From positions 241,867-305,866 of the forward strand of contig NZ_LT635837.1 of the NCBI RefSeq assembly GCF_900128475.1: a DNA stretch of 64,000 bases, given 5' to 3'. The DNA comes from Mediterranea massiliensis (GTDB lineage Bacteria; Bacteroidota; Bacteroidia; Bacteroidales; Bacteroidaceae). A program made the translations under genes and the position numbers. Shown here in pieces: positions 53,448 to 62,647 of this stretch. Positions within the stretch are counted from its first letter, which is position 1, and each line of letters opens with the position of its first letter. The notes below the pieces were generated by a model that was not told the origin of the DNA, did not search any database, and saw only the letters and a program-made list of their open reading frames with translations.

Positions 53448-55868
53448 GTGAAAAAGAAGTTCATAAAAAAAACGTCACTGCGCTTCCGCCGCTGGAGCCA
53501 CAAGAGCTATGCAGCCTTTGCCAGCATCGGGCGAAATGTCACCATCGGACGCTTGTCCAAAGGCGTAGCAGACAGCTCGCTGCGCAAACAGACAGACACG
53601 GTGGACACACTCCTTCCATCCTTATCATCCATTATGACCATCGAACAACTGAAACTGCGGGTACTGGCAGGCACAGCCCTGTCGCCCGAAGAAGCAGCCT
53701 GGCTGGCAGGTACAGCCGACCGCGAGGCGCTCTACCGCGCCGCCCACGAGATTACCGAGGCATGCGCCCCGCGTGAATTCGATATGTGCTCCATCGTCAA
53801 TGCCAAGTCGGGCCGATGCCCTGAAAACTGCAAATGGTGCGCACAATCCTCCCACTACCACACACAGGCCGACATCTACGACCTGCTGCCCGCTGAAGGA
53901 TGCCTGCGGCACGCCCGTGCCAACGAAGAGCAGGATGTCAACCGATTCTCCCTGGTGACCAGCGGACGAAAACCTTCCAAGAAACAGATTGAACAACTTT
54001 GCGACACGGTGCGCTACCTGCGCCGCCATTCGTCCATCCAGCTCTGTGCCTCGCTCGGCCTGGCTGATGAAGACGAACTGCGACAACTGCACGAAGCCGG
54101 CGTGACGCGCTACCACTGCAACCTCGAAACGGCTCCCAGCTACTTCCCCACCCTCTGCTCCACGCATACACAGGAGGAAAAAATACGCACGCTGGAGGCA
54201 GCCCGCCGCGTGGGCATGGACGTGTGCAGCGGCGGCATCATCGGAATGGGCGAAACAATGGAACAGCGCATCGAGCTGGCCTTCACGCTCCGTAAGCTGA
54301 ACGTGCAATCCATCCCCATGAACCTGCTCAGTCCCATCAAGGGCACACCGCTGGAACACCAGGCACCGCTGAGCGAGGATGAGATACTGACTACTATCGC
54401 TCTTTTCCGCTTCATCAACCCCACAGCCTACCTGCGCTTTGCGGGCGGACGTTCGCAGCTGAGCCGCGAAGCCGTGAAAAAAGCCTTATATATAGGTATC
54501 AACTCGGCCATCGTGGGCGACCTGCTCACCACCCTCGGTTCGAAGGTGGCCGAAGACAAGCAACTGGTACGCGAGGCAGGCTACCGCCTGTGCGATTCAC
54601 AGTTCGACCGCGAACACCTGTGGCATCCCTATACCTCGACCACCAACCCGTTGCCCGTCTACAAAGTGAAGGGCGCACAGGGAGCCACCATCACGCTGGA
54701 AAGCGGTGAAACGCTGATAGAAGGCATGTCGTCGTGGTGGTGCCAGGTGCACGGCTACAACCACCCCGTACTGAACCAGGCCGTGGAAGAACAGCTGAAA
54801 CGGATGTCGCACGTCATGTTCGGCGGTCTGACACACGACCCAGCCATTGAACTGGGCCGTCTGCTGCTACCCTTGGTGCCGCCCTCCATACAGAAAATCT
54901 TCTACGCCGACTCGGGCTCCGTAGCCGTAGAGGTAGCGCTGAAGATGGCCGTACAATATTGGGTAGGCAAGGGACAGGAGAAGAAAAACAACTTCGTCAC
55001 CATCCGCTCGGGCTACCACGGCGACACTTGGAATGCCATGTCGGTCTGCGACCCCGTCACAGGCATGCACTCACTCTTCGGCAGTGCCCTGCCCGTGCGC
55101 TACTTCGTGCCGCAACCCCGCTCGCGCTTCGACGGTGAATGGAACCCCGATGACATTCTGCCGCTAAAGGCCACCATCGAGCAGCATGCCGACGAACTGG
55201 CCGCCCTCATCCTCGAACCCATCGTGCAAGGAGCAGGCGGCATGTGGTTCTACCATCCGCAATACCTGCGCGAAGCAGCCCGCCTGTGCCGCGAACACGG
55301 TCTGCTGCTCATCTTCGACGAGATAGCCACGGGCTTCGGACGGACAGGACGCCTCTTTGCCTGGGAGCACGTGGGTGTGGAGCCTGACATCATGTGCATC
55401 GGCAAGGCGCTGACAGGCGGATACATGACCCTATCTGCCGTGCTGGCCACGAACGAGGTGGCGGACACTATCTCGAACCACGCCCCCGGCTGCTTCATGC
55501 ACGGCCCCACATTCATGGGCAACCCGCTGGCCTGTGCCTGTGCCTGCGCCTCCATCCGCCTGCTCACGTCGGCGGAATACGACTGGCAGGGACGGGTACG
55601 CCGCATCGAAGCACAGCTGCGCCGCGAGCTGGAGCCTGCCCGACAGCTTCCGCAGGTGGCCGACGTGCGCATACTGGGCGCCATCGGCGTCATCGAAACC
55701 AAGACACCGGTGGACATGGCCTGGATGCAGCGCCGCTTCGTGGAAGAGGGCATCTGGGTACGTCCCTTCGGACGGCTGGTTTACCTGATGCCGCCCTTCG
55801 TCATCGAGCCGGAGCAGCTGAGCCGGTTGACGGGAGGATTGCAGAAGATAGTAAGAGAGATGAAATAA
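53448..55868 (+). CDS. bioB-bioA: Biotin synthase fused to adenosylmethionine-8-amino-7-oxononanoate aminotransferase, with an N-terminal leader
   Basis: A fused biotin protein. Counting from the Met at 53634, BioB spans 1-322 (radical SAM cysteines Cys62, Cys66 and Cys69 in CPENCKWC) and BioA spans about 324-744 (PLP lysine Lys591 in [10 protein letters not shown], preceded by HPYTST and [12 protein letters not shown]). The frame continues upstream to a GTG at 53448 with a good AGGAG site right after a perfect promoter, adding a 62-residue basic leader ([19 protein letters not shown], then [17 protein letters not shown]) unlike BioB. A start at 53634 would need its own ribosome site. BioB makes biotin from dethiobiotin; BioA makes DAPA from KAPA. 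Confidence 0.93.
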   Translation: MKKKFIKKTSLRFRRWSHKSYAAFASIGRNVTIGRLSKGVADSSLRKQTDTVDTLLPSLSSIMTIEQLKLRVLAGTALSPEEAAWLAGTADREALYRAAHEITEACAPREFDMCSIVNAKSGRCPENCKWCAQSSHYHTQADIYDLLPAEGCLRHARANEEQDVNRFSLVTSGRKPSKKQIEQLCDTVRYLRRHSSIQLCASLGLADEDELRQLHEAGVTRYHCNLETAPSYFPTLCSTHTQEEKIRTLEAARRVGMDVCSGGIIGMGETMEQRIELAFTLRKLNVQSIPMNLLSPIKGTPLEHQAPLSEDEILTTIALFRFINPTAYLRFAGGRSQLSREAVKKALYIGINSAIVGDLLTTLGSKVAEDKQLVREAGYRLCDSQFDREHLWHPYTSTTNPLPVYKVKGAQGATITLESGETLIEGMSSWWCQVHGYNHPVLNQAVEEQLKRMSHVMFGGLTHDPAIELGRLLLPLVPPSIQKIFYADSGSVAVEVALKMAVQYWVGKGQEKKNNFVTIRSGYHGDTWNAMSVCDPVTGMHSLFGSALPVRYFVPQPRSRFDGEWNPDDILPLKATIEQHADELAALILEPIVQGAGGMWFYHPQYLREAARLCREHGLLLIFDEIATGFGRTGRLFAWEHVGVEPDIMCIGKALTGGYMTLSAVLATNEVADTISNHAPGCFMHGPTFMGNPLACACACASIRLLTSAEYDWQGRVRRIEAQLRRELEPARQLPQVADVRILGAIGVIETKTPVDMAWMQRRFVEEGIWVRPFGRLVYLMPPFVIEPEQLSRLTGGLQKIVREMK

Positions 55869-55877
55869 CAGAAGACC

Positions 55878-57044
55878 ATGAACTTTACCCAAGAACTGCA
55901 ACAAGAGCTCGACGCCCTCCGCGCCCGGGGCAACCTGCGCCACCTGCCCCGTCTGGAGCACGACGGACGCTACGTCACCCCCCCCGACGGACGGCGGATG
56001 CTGAACCTCTCGTCCAACGACTACCTGGGCCTGGCGGCCGATACCGACCTGCGCCGCGAATTTCTGGAAACCCTGACGCCCGAAACCTTCCTGCCCACCT
56101 CGTCGTCGTCGCGCCTGCTCACGGGCAACTTCCGCGTCTACGACGAACTGGAGGACGAACTGGCCCGCCTGTTCGGCACCGAAGCCGCGCTGGTGTTCAA
56201 CTGCGGCTACCATGCCAACACGGGCATCCTGCCCGCCATGGCCGACGCGCAGACACTCATCCTGGCCGACAAACTGGTACATGCCAGCCTCATCGACGGC
56301 ATCCGCCTCGCCGCGCCCGCCCGCTGCATCCGCTACCGCCACAACGACCTGGCACAGCTGGAACGGCTCGTCGGTGAACACAGCGACCAGTACCACCGCC
56401 TCATCATCGTCACCGAAAGCGTGTTCAGCATGGACGGCGACCGCACTGACCTGCGCCGCCTCACGGCCCTGAAACACCGCTACGACAATGTGCTGCTCTA
56501 CGTCGACGAAGCTCATGCCTTCGGCGTCTTCGGTCCTACGGGACTGGGGTGCGCTGAAGAAGAGGGCTGCACGGCCGACATTGACTTCCTCGTGGGCACC
56601 TTCGGCAAGGCCTGTGCCTCAGCCGGAGCCTACGTAGCATGCAGCCGGACGGTGCGAGAGTTCCTCGTCAACCGCATGCGCCCATTCATCTTCACCACCG
56701 CCCTGCCACCCGTCAGCGTGGCGTGGACGCTGTTCGTGGTGCGCCGCCTGGCCTCGATGAACGACCGTCGCCGCCACGTACTGCACTTGGGCGACCTATT
56801 GCGCACCCGTCTGGCCGAAGAAGGATACTCCACACCCAGCGTCAGCCAAATTGTCCCGATGATTGTGGGGCCGAGCGCCGACACCGTACTGCGCGCCGAA
56901 GCCCTGCAACGACACGGTTTCTACGCCCTGCCCGTCCGCCCTCCCACGGTGCCCGAAGGCACGTCGCGCATCCGCTTCTCGCTGACGGCGGCCCTGACGG
57001 AAGAGGAAATAAACGACATTCCCCTTAGGGAAACGAATGTATAA
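55878..57044 (+). CDS. bioF: 8-amino-7-oxononanoate synthase
   Basis: A 388-residue PLP enzyme joining pimeloyl-ACP and alanine to form KAPA. Visible are LNLSSNDYLGLAAD, SSSRLLTGNFRVYDELED, YVDEAHAFGVFG and the PLP-lysine segment VGTFGKACASAGAY. It lies 9 bp after bioBA and 17 bp before bioG. A related acyltransferase (for example serine palmitoyltransferase) is excluded by the operon. Confidence 0.95.
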   Translation: MNFTQELQQELDALRARGNLRHLPRLEHDGRYVTPPDGRRMLNLSSNDYLGLAADTDLRREFLETLTPETFLPTSSSSRLLTGNFRVYDELEDELARLFGTEAALVFNCGYHANTGILPAMADAQTLILADKLVHASLIDGIRLAAPARCIRYRHNDLAQLERLVGEHSDQYHRLIIVTESVFSMDGDRTDLRRLTALKHRYDNVLLYVDEAHAFGVFGPTGLGCAEEEGCTADIDFLVGTFGKACASAGAYVACSRTVREFLVNRMRPFIFTTALPPVSVAWTLFVVRRLASMNDRRRHVLHLGDLLRTRLAEEGYSTPSVSQIVPMIVGPSADTVLRAEALQRHGFYALPVRPPTVPEGTSRIRFSLTAALTEEEINDIPLRETNV

Positions 57045-57061
57045 CAGACAACAATCATCGT

Positions 57062-57727
57062 ATGAAACAAGTATACCTCATACACGAACATCATCCCCGC
57101 CTGCTCCTGTTCTTCGCCGGATGGGCGGCGGACGAAACGCCGTTCCGCCACTACCGTCCGCAGGGGATGGACTACCAGATTTGTTACGACTACCGCACGC
57201 TGGACTTCGACACCACGCTCCTCCGCGACTATGCCGAAGTTCATGTCGTAGGCTGGTCGATGGGCGTATGGGCCGCCTCGCATGTGCTGCCCTCAGCGGG
57301 CCTGAACGTAGCGAGCTGTACCGCTCTGAACGGTACGCCCTATCCCATCGACGAACGCCGCGGCATCCCGCCCGCCATCTATCAGGGTACACTCGATGGA
57401 CTGACGGGCGCCTCGCTCCACAAGTTCCTGCGCCGCATGTGTGCCGACAGTGCCGCTTTCCGCGATTTTCTCGACCGCACGCCCCGCCGTCCATTGGACG
57501 AGATACGCGACGAGCTGGCCTGCATCGCCCGCCTCGATGCCACGCTGTCCGCCCCTGCGCTGACATGGACCGAGGCCGTCGTAGGACACGCAGACCGCAT
57601 CATCCCGCCCGCCAACCAGCTGAATGCCTGGCACGAGCTGGGTACGACCATCCTCGAAACCGACGACGCACACTACCAGGAACCTCTCTTCAAACACTAC
57701 CTGCAAGACCGATGGACAAACAACTGA
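57062..57727 (+). CDS. bioG: Pimeloyl-ACP methyl ester esterase, BioG type
   Basis: A 221-residue alpha/beta-hydrolase of the BioG (DUF452) family. It removes the methyl group from pimeloyl-ACP methyl ester, the role played by BioH in E. coli. The N-terminal LLFFAGWAADETPFRHY and the nucleophile elbow VVGWSMGVWAAS are visible, with ALNGTPYPIDERRGIP after it. The last 16 bp overlap bioC, as expected for coupled translation. Confidence 0.9.
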   Translation: MKQVYLIHEHHPRLLLFFAGWAADETPFRHYRPQGMDYQICYDYRTLDFDTTLLRDYAEVHVVGWSMGVWAASHVLPSAGLNVASCTALNGTPYPIDERRGIPPAIYQGTLDGLTGASLHKFLRRMCADSAAFRDFLDRTPRRPLDEIRDELACIARLDATLSAPALTWTEAVVGHADRIIPPANQLNAWHELGTTILETDDAHYQEPLFKHYLQDRWTNN

Positions 57728-58485
57728 TAGCCGAACGATTTGCCCGTGCCCGCGCCACCTACAGCCGCGAGGCACGCGTACAACAGCAGGTGGCCGAGAA
57801 GATGACCACCCTGCTCCGTAGCACCCTGCCCGACGCCCGCTTCGACCGCATCGCCGAGTTCGGCTGCGGCACGGGGCTGTATTCGCAACTGATTTATGAC
57901 ACGTGGCACCCCTCGCTGCTCCACCTCAACGACCTCTGCCCCGAAATGCGCTTCTGCCTGGATTGTCTGACGATCCGTACCGGTGTAATCTTCGAGGCGG
58001 GCGATGCCGAGACCTGCCCTCTGCCCGACGGACTGGACCTGCTGACTTCCTGCTCCACCCTCCAGTGGTTCGCCTCGTCCCGTGAGTTCTTCCGCCGCAG
58101 CACCTCGCTGCTCCGCCCCGGCGGTGTGCTGGCCTTCACCACCTTCGGCCTAAGCAACCTGCTGGAGATACGCACGCTGACGGGCAACGGGCTGGACTAC
58201 ACACCGCCCCAACAACTCCGCCGCGAGCTGGAAGACGCCGGCTTCCGCATCCTCCATCTGGAGCAGGAAGAAGCCGTGCTCCACTTCCCCATCCCCGTCG
58301 ATGTCCTGCGCCACCTGCGTATGACGGGCGTCACCGGCACGGAGAAGCACACCTGGAGCCGCGGCCGCCTGCAAGCATTCTGCGACGAATACATCCGCCG
58401 CTTCGGCTCGTCCGAAGGCGTGAGCCTGACGTATCAACCGATATATGTGATTTGTACCATTGAGAATTCAGAATTAAGGAGTTAA
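57712..58485 (+). CDS. bioC: Malonyl-ACP O-methyltransferase
   Basis: A 257-residue SAM methyltransferase that caps malonyl-ACP to start pimelate synthesis. The N-terminal RFARARATYSREARVQQQVA is typical of BioC. The SAM site is IAEFGCGTGLYSQ, and SCSTLQWFASSREFF is conserved. The ATG at 57712 lies inside the end of bioG (16 bp overlap); the open frame runs further upstream but overlaps bioG completely. Confidence 0.94.
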   Translation: MDKQLIAERFARARATYSREARVQQQVAEKMTTLLRSTLPDARFDRIAEFGCGTGLYSQLIYDTWHPSLLHLNDLCPEMRFCLDCLTIRTGVIFEAGDAETCPLPDGLDLLTSCSTLQWFASSREFFRRSTSLLRPGGVLAFTTFGLSNLLEIRTLTGNGLDYTPPQQLRRELEDAGFRILHLEQEEAVLHFPIPVDVLRHLRMTGVTGTEKHTWSRGRLQAFCDEYIRRFGSSEGVSLTYQPIYVICTIENSELRS

Positions 58486-58567
58486 GAAATCAGGAGTTAA
58501 GCCAATAGTTTTGAATACTGAAACCAAGGTATCGGCTTAACTCCTTAACTCCTGTCTCCTTAACTCC
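58474..58567. repeat. GGAGTTAAG inverted repeat between bioC and bioD
   Basis: Left arm 58474-58503 carries two GGAGTTAA units. Right arm 58534-58567 carries three complementary units, giving an imperfect hairpin with a 30-nt loop in the 107-bp gap. CAGGAGTTAAGC also occurs just before the kinase start at 41639. Confidence 0.7.
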
Positions 58568-58592
58568 TTTAACTTTTAAAACGCTTTCAACC

Positions 58593-59243
58593 ATGAACGC
58601 CAACAACATCTACTTCATCAGCGGTATCGACACCGATGCCGGAAAGTCTTACTGCACCGCCTGGTATGCGGCGCAGCTCATCCAAGAAGGCAAACGGGTC
58701 ATCACCCAGAAATTCATCCAGACAGGCAACGTAGGTCACAGCGAAGACATCGACCTGCACCGCCGCCTCATGGACACCGGCTACCTGCCCGAAGACCGTG
58801 AAGGCCTCACCATGCCCGAAATCTTCTCCTACCCCGCCTCACCCGACCTGGCCGCACGCATCGACCGCCGCGAAATAGACTTCGAACGCATCGGGCAGGC
58901 CACGCAGGAACTGGCCCGCCGCTACGACACGGTGCTGGTCGAAGGTGCCGGCGGCCTGATGGTCCCCCTGAAGGACGAGTACCTCACCATCGACTACATC
59001 GCCGAAAAGGGTTATCCGCTCATCTTCGTCACCTCGGGCAAACTGGGCAGCGTGAACCACACCCTGCTCAGTCTGGAAGCCGTCGCCCGCCGCGGCATCC
59101 GGCTCGACACCGTGCTCTACAACCTCTATCCCACCCTGGCCGACACCACCATTCAGGAAGACACACAGCAGTACCTGCGCCGCTACCTCGGACGGCACTT
59201 CCCGCAATGCCGCTTCCTGACGGTGCCTGTGCTCAAGAAGTAA
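58593..59243 (+). CDS. bioD: Dethiobiotin synthetase
   Basis: A 216-residue ATP-dependent carboxylase that closes the ureido ring of dethiobiotin. The P-loop is SGIDTDAGKSYCTAW, the carboxylation-region QKFIQTGNV follows, and VEGAGGLMVPL is the conserved nucleotide-binding segment. It completes a full biotin set with bioBA, bioF, bioG and bioC. An inverted repeat separates it from bioC. Confidence 0.95.
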   Translation: MNANNIYFISGIDTDAGKSYCTAWYAAQLIQEGKRVITQKFIQTGNVGHSEDIDLHRRLMDTGYLPEDREGLTMPEIFSYPASPDLAARIDRREIDFERIGQATQELARRYDTVLVEGAGGLMVPLKDEYLTIDYIAEKGYPLIFVTSGKLGSVNHTLLSLEAVARRGIRLDTVLYNLYPTLADTTIQEDTQQYLRRYLGRHFPQCRFLTVPVLKK

Positions 59244-59319
59244 GAAAAAAGAAAGGGCGGGCCGTACAAGGTGTGCCCGAAAATTCGTACTTTTGCGCAT
59301 CAGTTAGAACAAAGCATAA

Positions 59320-60492
59320 ATGGAAGCATTCGCACTCGACACTACCGAACAATATCTGCTGGCCGCTACCGGTATCCTGTTCATCGTCCAGGCCCTCTAC
59401 TACCTCACCCTCTACAACCGCATCCACCTGCGCAGCCGCAAGGCCGGACGCGACGAACTGCATTTCACGCAGGAACTGCCGCCCCTGTCTGTCATCCTCT
59501 GCGCCCACGACGAAGTAGAGAACCTGCGCCGCAACCTGCCCGCCATCTTTGAGCAGGACTATCCGCAGTTCGAAGTCATCGTCATCAACGACGGCGAGAA
59601 GGGCGAAAGCGAGGAATATCTGACCCAACTCGAAGAGCAATACTCCAACCTGTACCACAGCTTTGTGCCCGACTCCTCGCGCTACATCAGCCGCAAGAAG
59701 CTGGCCGTCACGTTGGGTATCCGCGCCGCCCGCTACGACTGGCTGGTGCTGACCGAGGCCAACTGCCGCCCGCAGAGCAACCAGTGGCTGCGCCTGATGG
59801 CCCGCAACTTCACCTCGCGCACCGAAGTAGTGCTGGGCTACAGCGGCTACGAACGCGGGCACAACTGGCTGCACCGCCGCGCCGCCTTCGACAGCCTCTT
59901 CACCGCCATGCGCTACCTGGGGTTCGCCCTGGCCGGCAATCCCTACATGGGCATCGGCCGCAACCTGGCCTACCGTAAAGACCTCTTCTTCGACCAAAAG
60001 GGCTTCTCCGCCCACCTGAACCTACGCCGCGGCGACGACGACCTCTTCGTCAACCAGGTGGCCCGTCGGGACAACACCCGCGTGGAGACCGACCCGGCCT
60101 CCGTGGTCCGCATGCAGCCCCTTTTCCGTGCCAAGGACTGGCGCGAGGAAAAAATCGGCTACGCCTCCACCGCTCCCCTGTACCACGGCATGCAGCGCTG
60201 GGCGCTCGGCTTCGAGACCTTCAGCCGCCTGCTGTTCCATGCCGCATGGATAGCGACGGTCGTCATATCCGCTCTTCATGCCCACTGGCTGGTGGCAGGA
60301 CTTGGCTTCCTGTTGTTCGTATTCCGTTTCGTGATGCAGGCACTCGTCATCAACACTACGGCCAAAGACTTGGACGAGAAATACCGCTACCGCTTCCTGC
60401 TCCCCGTCTTCGACGTTCTCCAGCCGCTCCAGTCGCTGCGCTGGAAGCTCTACTGCCTCTTCCGCGACAAGCGGGAGTTTCTGCGGAAATGA
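59320..60492 (+). CDS. Membrane glycosyltransferase family 2
   Basis: A 390-residue inner-membrane glycosyltransferase. An N-terminal helix (about 10-30) is followed by a GT-A domain with PLSVILCAHDEVENL and VIVINDGEKGE. Helices near 305-345 complete the fold. The usual DxD metal site reads LTEANCRP, so both Asp positions are changed. A partial QxxRW-like motif is seen in GMQRWALGFETFSR. A TACTTTTG box (59288-59295) may be its -7 element. The sugar donor is unknown. No other polysaccharide genes lie beside it. Confidence 0.88.
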   Translation: MEAFALDTTEQYLLAATGILFIVQALYYLTLYNRIHLRSRKAGRDELHFTQELPPLSVILCAHDEVENLRRNLPAIFEQDYPQFEVIVINDGEKGESEEYLTQLEEQYSNLYHSFVPDSSRYISRKKLAVTLGIRAARYDWLVLTEANCRPQSNQWLRLMARNFTSRTEVVLGYSGYERGHNWLHRRAAFDSLFTAMRYLGFALAGNPYMGIGRNLAYRKDLFFDQKGFSAHLNLRRGDDDLFVNQVARRDNTRVETDPASVVRMQPLFRAKDWREEKIGYASTAPLYHGMQRWALGFETFSRLLFHAAWIATVVISALHAHWLVAGLGFLLFVFRFVMQALVINTTAKDLDEKYRYRFLLPVFDVLQPLQSLRWKLYCLFRDKREFLRK

Positions 60493-60515
60493 CAACACAT
60501 TAACAATCCCAAGAT

Positions 60516-61052
60516 ATGAATCCCAAACACGCCCGACTGACAACCCTCATGACCGCCTACAACGCAGGCGACCCCAAACGCATCCAGCATTTCATCAAAG
60601 TATACCAACTGGCTTCGGTTATCGGCACGTTGGAACAGCTGGACGAAGAAACTCTGTTCATACTGGAAACGGCCGCCATCGTACACGACATCGGCATACA
60701 CATCAGCGAACAGAAATACGGCGTATGCGACGGAAAGCATCAGGAACAGGAAGGACCGGCGGAAGCCCGAAAGCTCCTCGAAGCCACCGGAGACTACACT
60801 ATCCAGCAGACAGAGCGTGTCTGCTGGCTCATCGCCCACCATCACACGTACAAGGACATTACCGGCATGGATTATCAGATTCTGGTGGAAGCCGACTTTC
60901 TGGTAAACATCTACGAAGACAGCCTCTCTGTCGATGCCGTCGATGCCGTCAAACGGAACATCTTCCGAACCCAGACGGGAATCGAACTGCTGGAAAACAT
61001 GTTTGAAAAGTCATACTCTTTCCCGTCCCACAATACTCCCGAGAAGCTGTAA
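60516..61052 (+). CDS. HD-domain phosphohydrolase-like protein
   Basis: A 178-residue protein with metal-binding residues His25, His57-Asp58 (AAIVHDIGIHISE), His108-His110 (LIAHHHTY) and Asp127 (LVEADFLVNIYED), the order found in HD hydrolases acting on nucleotides. Length and lack of extra domains separate it from SpoT or EAL/HD-GYP proteins. It follows the glycosyltransferase by 23 bp. The substrate is unknown. Confidence 0.88.
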   Translation: MNPKHARLTTLMTAYNAGDPKRIQHFIKVYQLASVIGTLEQLDEETLFILETAAIVHDIGIHISEQKYGVCDGKHQEQEGPAEARKLLEATGDYTIQQTERVCWLIAHHHTYKDITGMDYQILVEADFLVNIYEDSLSVDAVDAVKRNIFRTQTGIELLENMFEKSYSFPSHNTPEKL

Positions 61053-61067
61053 GAATGCAGGATATAT

Positions 61068-61157
61068 CCAGTACTTCCATACAAGTACTGCAGTACTTAC
61101 AGCCAAGTACTTGAGTACTTCCGTACAAGTACTGGAGTAATCCCATGGAAGTACTGA
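61068..61157. repeat. AGTACTT/AAGTACT palindromic repeat, copy B
   Basis: The same chain as at 18829-18895 with one extra unit of about 23 bp in the middle. It shares the first unit, the last unit and the closing GGAGTAATCCC with copy A. It fills most of the 131-bp gap between the convergent HD and membrane/kinase genes. Confidence 0.8.
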
Positions 61158-61183
61158 CACTTTGCTGCGGGCATTGCGGACAT

Positions 61184-62512
61184 TTACTGCGGGCGGACTT
61201 CCGCTCCCTCCCTCGTGGGGCGCGACTCCCAATGCTCGTACATGGCCTTAATCAGGTCACAAGCCATCTGCAAGTCCATGCTACCCGTGTTGACCAGCAG
61301 GTCATAATGATGGGGATCGCCCCACTTGCGACCCGTGTAATATTCGTAATGGGTGATGCGGTTCCTGTTGATGCGCTTGATTTCCGAAGCAGCATTTTCA
61401 ACCGTCAGATTATATTCTTCCGTACAGCGGCGGATGGCACTCTGAGAATCTGAATAACAGAACACCTTGATGACGTTGGGATTGTCCTTCAGGATAAAGT
61501 CGGCACAGCGACCCACGATGACACACGGCCCCTTCGCGGCCAGCTCCTGCACCATGCGGCTCTCGGCCACGAACAGCACGTCGTCGGGCGACAGGCTCCG
61601 GTCCAACGAATTCTTTCCGCTCTGCGCAAAGATGCACTTCAGCCAGAAGGAGGGAATGGATTGCTCATTCTTCAGCACATAGGCTTCGTCCATGCCCAGC
61701 TTGGTGGCGGCCATACGGATAAACTCACGGTCGTAGAGCTTCACACCCAGCTCGCGGGCCAGTATCTCGCCCAGCAGGTGTCCGCCGCTGCCATACTCGC
61801 GGGCAATGGTAATGATCTTGTGTCTGCCCTGCGTCCGTGCATCGGAAACAACCGCTGTACGCGGCTGGATCCATCCGTCCAGAAAACGGTAATACGGACT
61901 GATAAAGTGTACGATAGGACCTACAATCAGCGCAGCCACAACCGTACCTTCGCGCACGCCATAAATGCCTCCCATAAACACCAGCGACAACACACAGGAG
62001 AGAATGACCAGTGTGACGTCAAAACTCAATTTCACAAATCCGAAATCCTTGCGGAGACGGCGGGCTATGGACTTCACGAAATATTCGCCTGCCACCATCG
62101 CCACACTGGCCTTCACTTCCAGCGCGATGCCGGCCGCCAGAATGCAGCAACCTACCAGCAGGCTGACCACTTCCAGAAAGTAATCGGCCGGATGGAGCCA
62201 AAACAGGATATTCATGGACAGGTCAATGAACAGGCCGAAGCAAAGGGAAATGGGTACCTGCATCAGATAGGCCTGCCAGTCGGACCGCAAATCCTTGCGG
62301 GTCATGAAAAACAATTCGAACACCATAAATGACAGATTGAACAGTATGGTCCACTGCCCAATGGTCAGCGGAGTGAACATACTCAAGACATAAGTGACAC
62401 TTGTAATGGGCGATGTTCCCAGCAGCGCCCTGGTTATGAAAGCAATGCCCAGCGCATTGACAAACAGCGAAACGGCAAACAACAGATAGCGTCTGACGAT
62501 GTAAGTATTCAT
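61184..62512 (-). CDS. YczE/YitT-like membrane protein fused to a cytidylate-kinase-like domain
   Basis: A 442-residue fusion. Residues about 1-215 hold six hydrophobic helices with YczE/YitT-type features (RALLGTSPITSVTYVLSMF, ILAAGIALEVKASVAMVAGE). From about 230 there is a cytoplasmic cytidylate-kinase-like P-loop domain: ITIAREYGSGGHLLGEILA, VKLYDREFI, CVIVGRCADFIL and RNRITHYEYYTGRKWGD. The kinase part resembles the Cytidylate_kin2 group found alone in many gut bacteria. The membrane part is a possible transporter or sensor, so a transport-plus-phosphorylation role is a guess. Confidence 0.87.
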   Translation of the reverse strand: MNTYIVRRYLLFAVSLFVNALGIAFITRALLGTSPITSVTYVLSMFTPLTIGQWTILFNLSFMVFELFFMTRKDLRSDWQAYLMQVPISLCFGLFIDLSMNILFWLHPADYFLEVVSLLVGCCILAAGIALEVKASVAMVAGEYFVKSIARRLRKDFGFVKLSFDVTLVILSCVLSLVFMGGIYGVREGTVVAALIVGPIVHFISPYYRFLDGWIQPRTAVVSDARTQGRHKIITIAREYGSGGHLLGEILARELGVKLYDREFIRMAATKLGMDEAYVLKNEQSIPSFWLKCIFAQSGKNSLDRSLSPDDVLFVAESRMVQELAAKGPCVIVGRCADFILKDNPNVIKVFCYSDSQSAIRRCTEEYNLTVENAASEIKRINRNRITHYEYYTGRKWGDPHHYDLLVNTGSMDLQMACDLIKAMYEHWESRPTREGAEVRPQ

Positions 62513-62592
62513 AATCTTCTTTTTACCTTATTAATTCAAGGCGCGAAGTTCGTTTCATTTTTCTGATTTCCGTTCATAAAAGAACAACCTTT

Positions 62593-62624
62593 TTTGGTCG
62601 AAAACGAAACTCTGCTTATTTTTG
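62593..62624 (+). promoter_or_regulatory. Promoter of the AraC-type gene
   Basis: TTTG (62593-62596), 20 bp, TATTTTTG (62617-62624), in the divergent gap with the membrane/kinase gene. The ATG follows 23 bp later. Confidence 0.72.
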
Positions 62625-62647
62625 CCGTCTCAAACTGCAAGAACAAC

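Noticed and set aside
57037..57711. Long upstream extension of the bioC frame
   Set aside because: It overlaps bioG fully in another frame; the BioC family starts at MDKQLIAERFARAR (57712).
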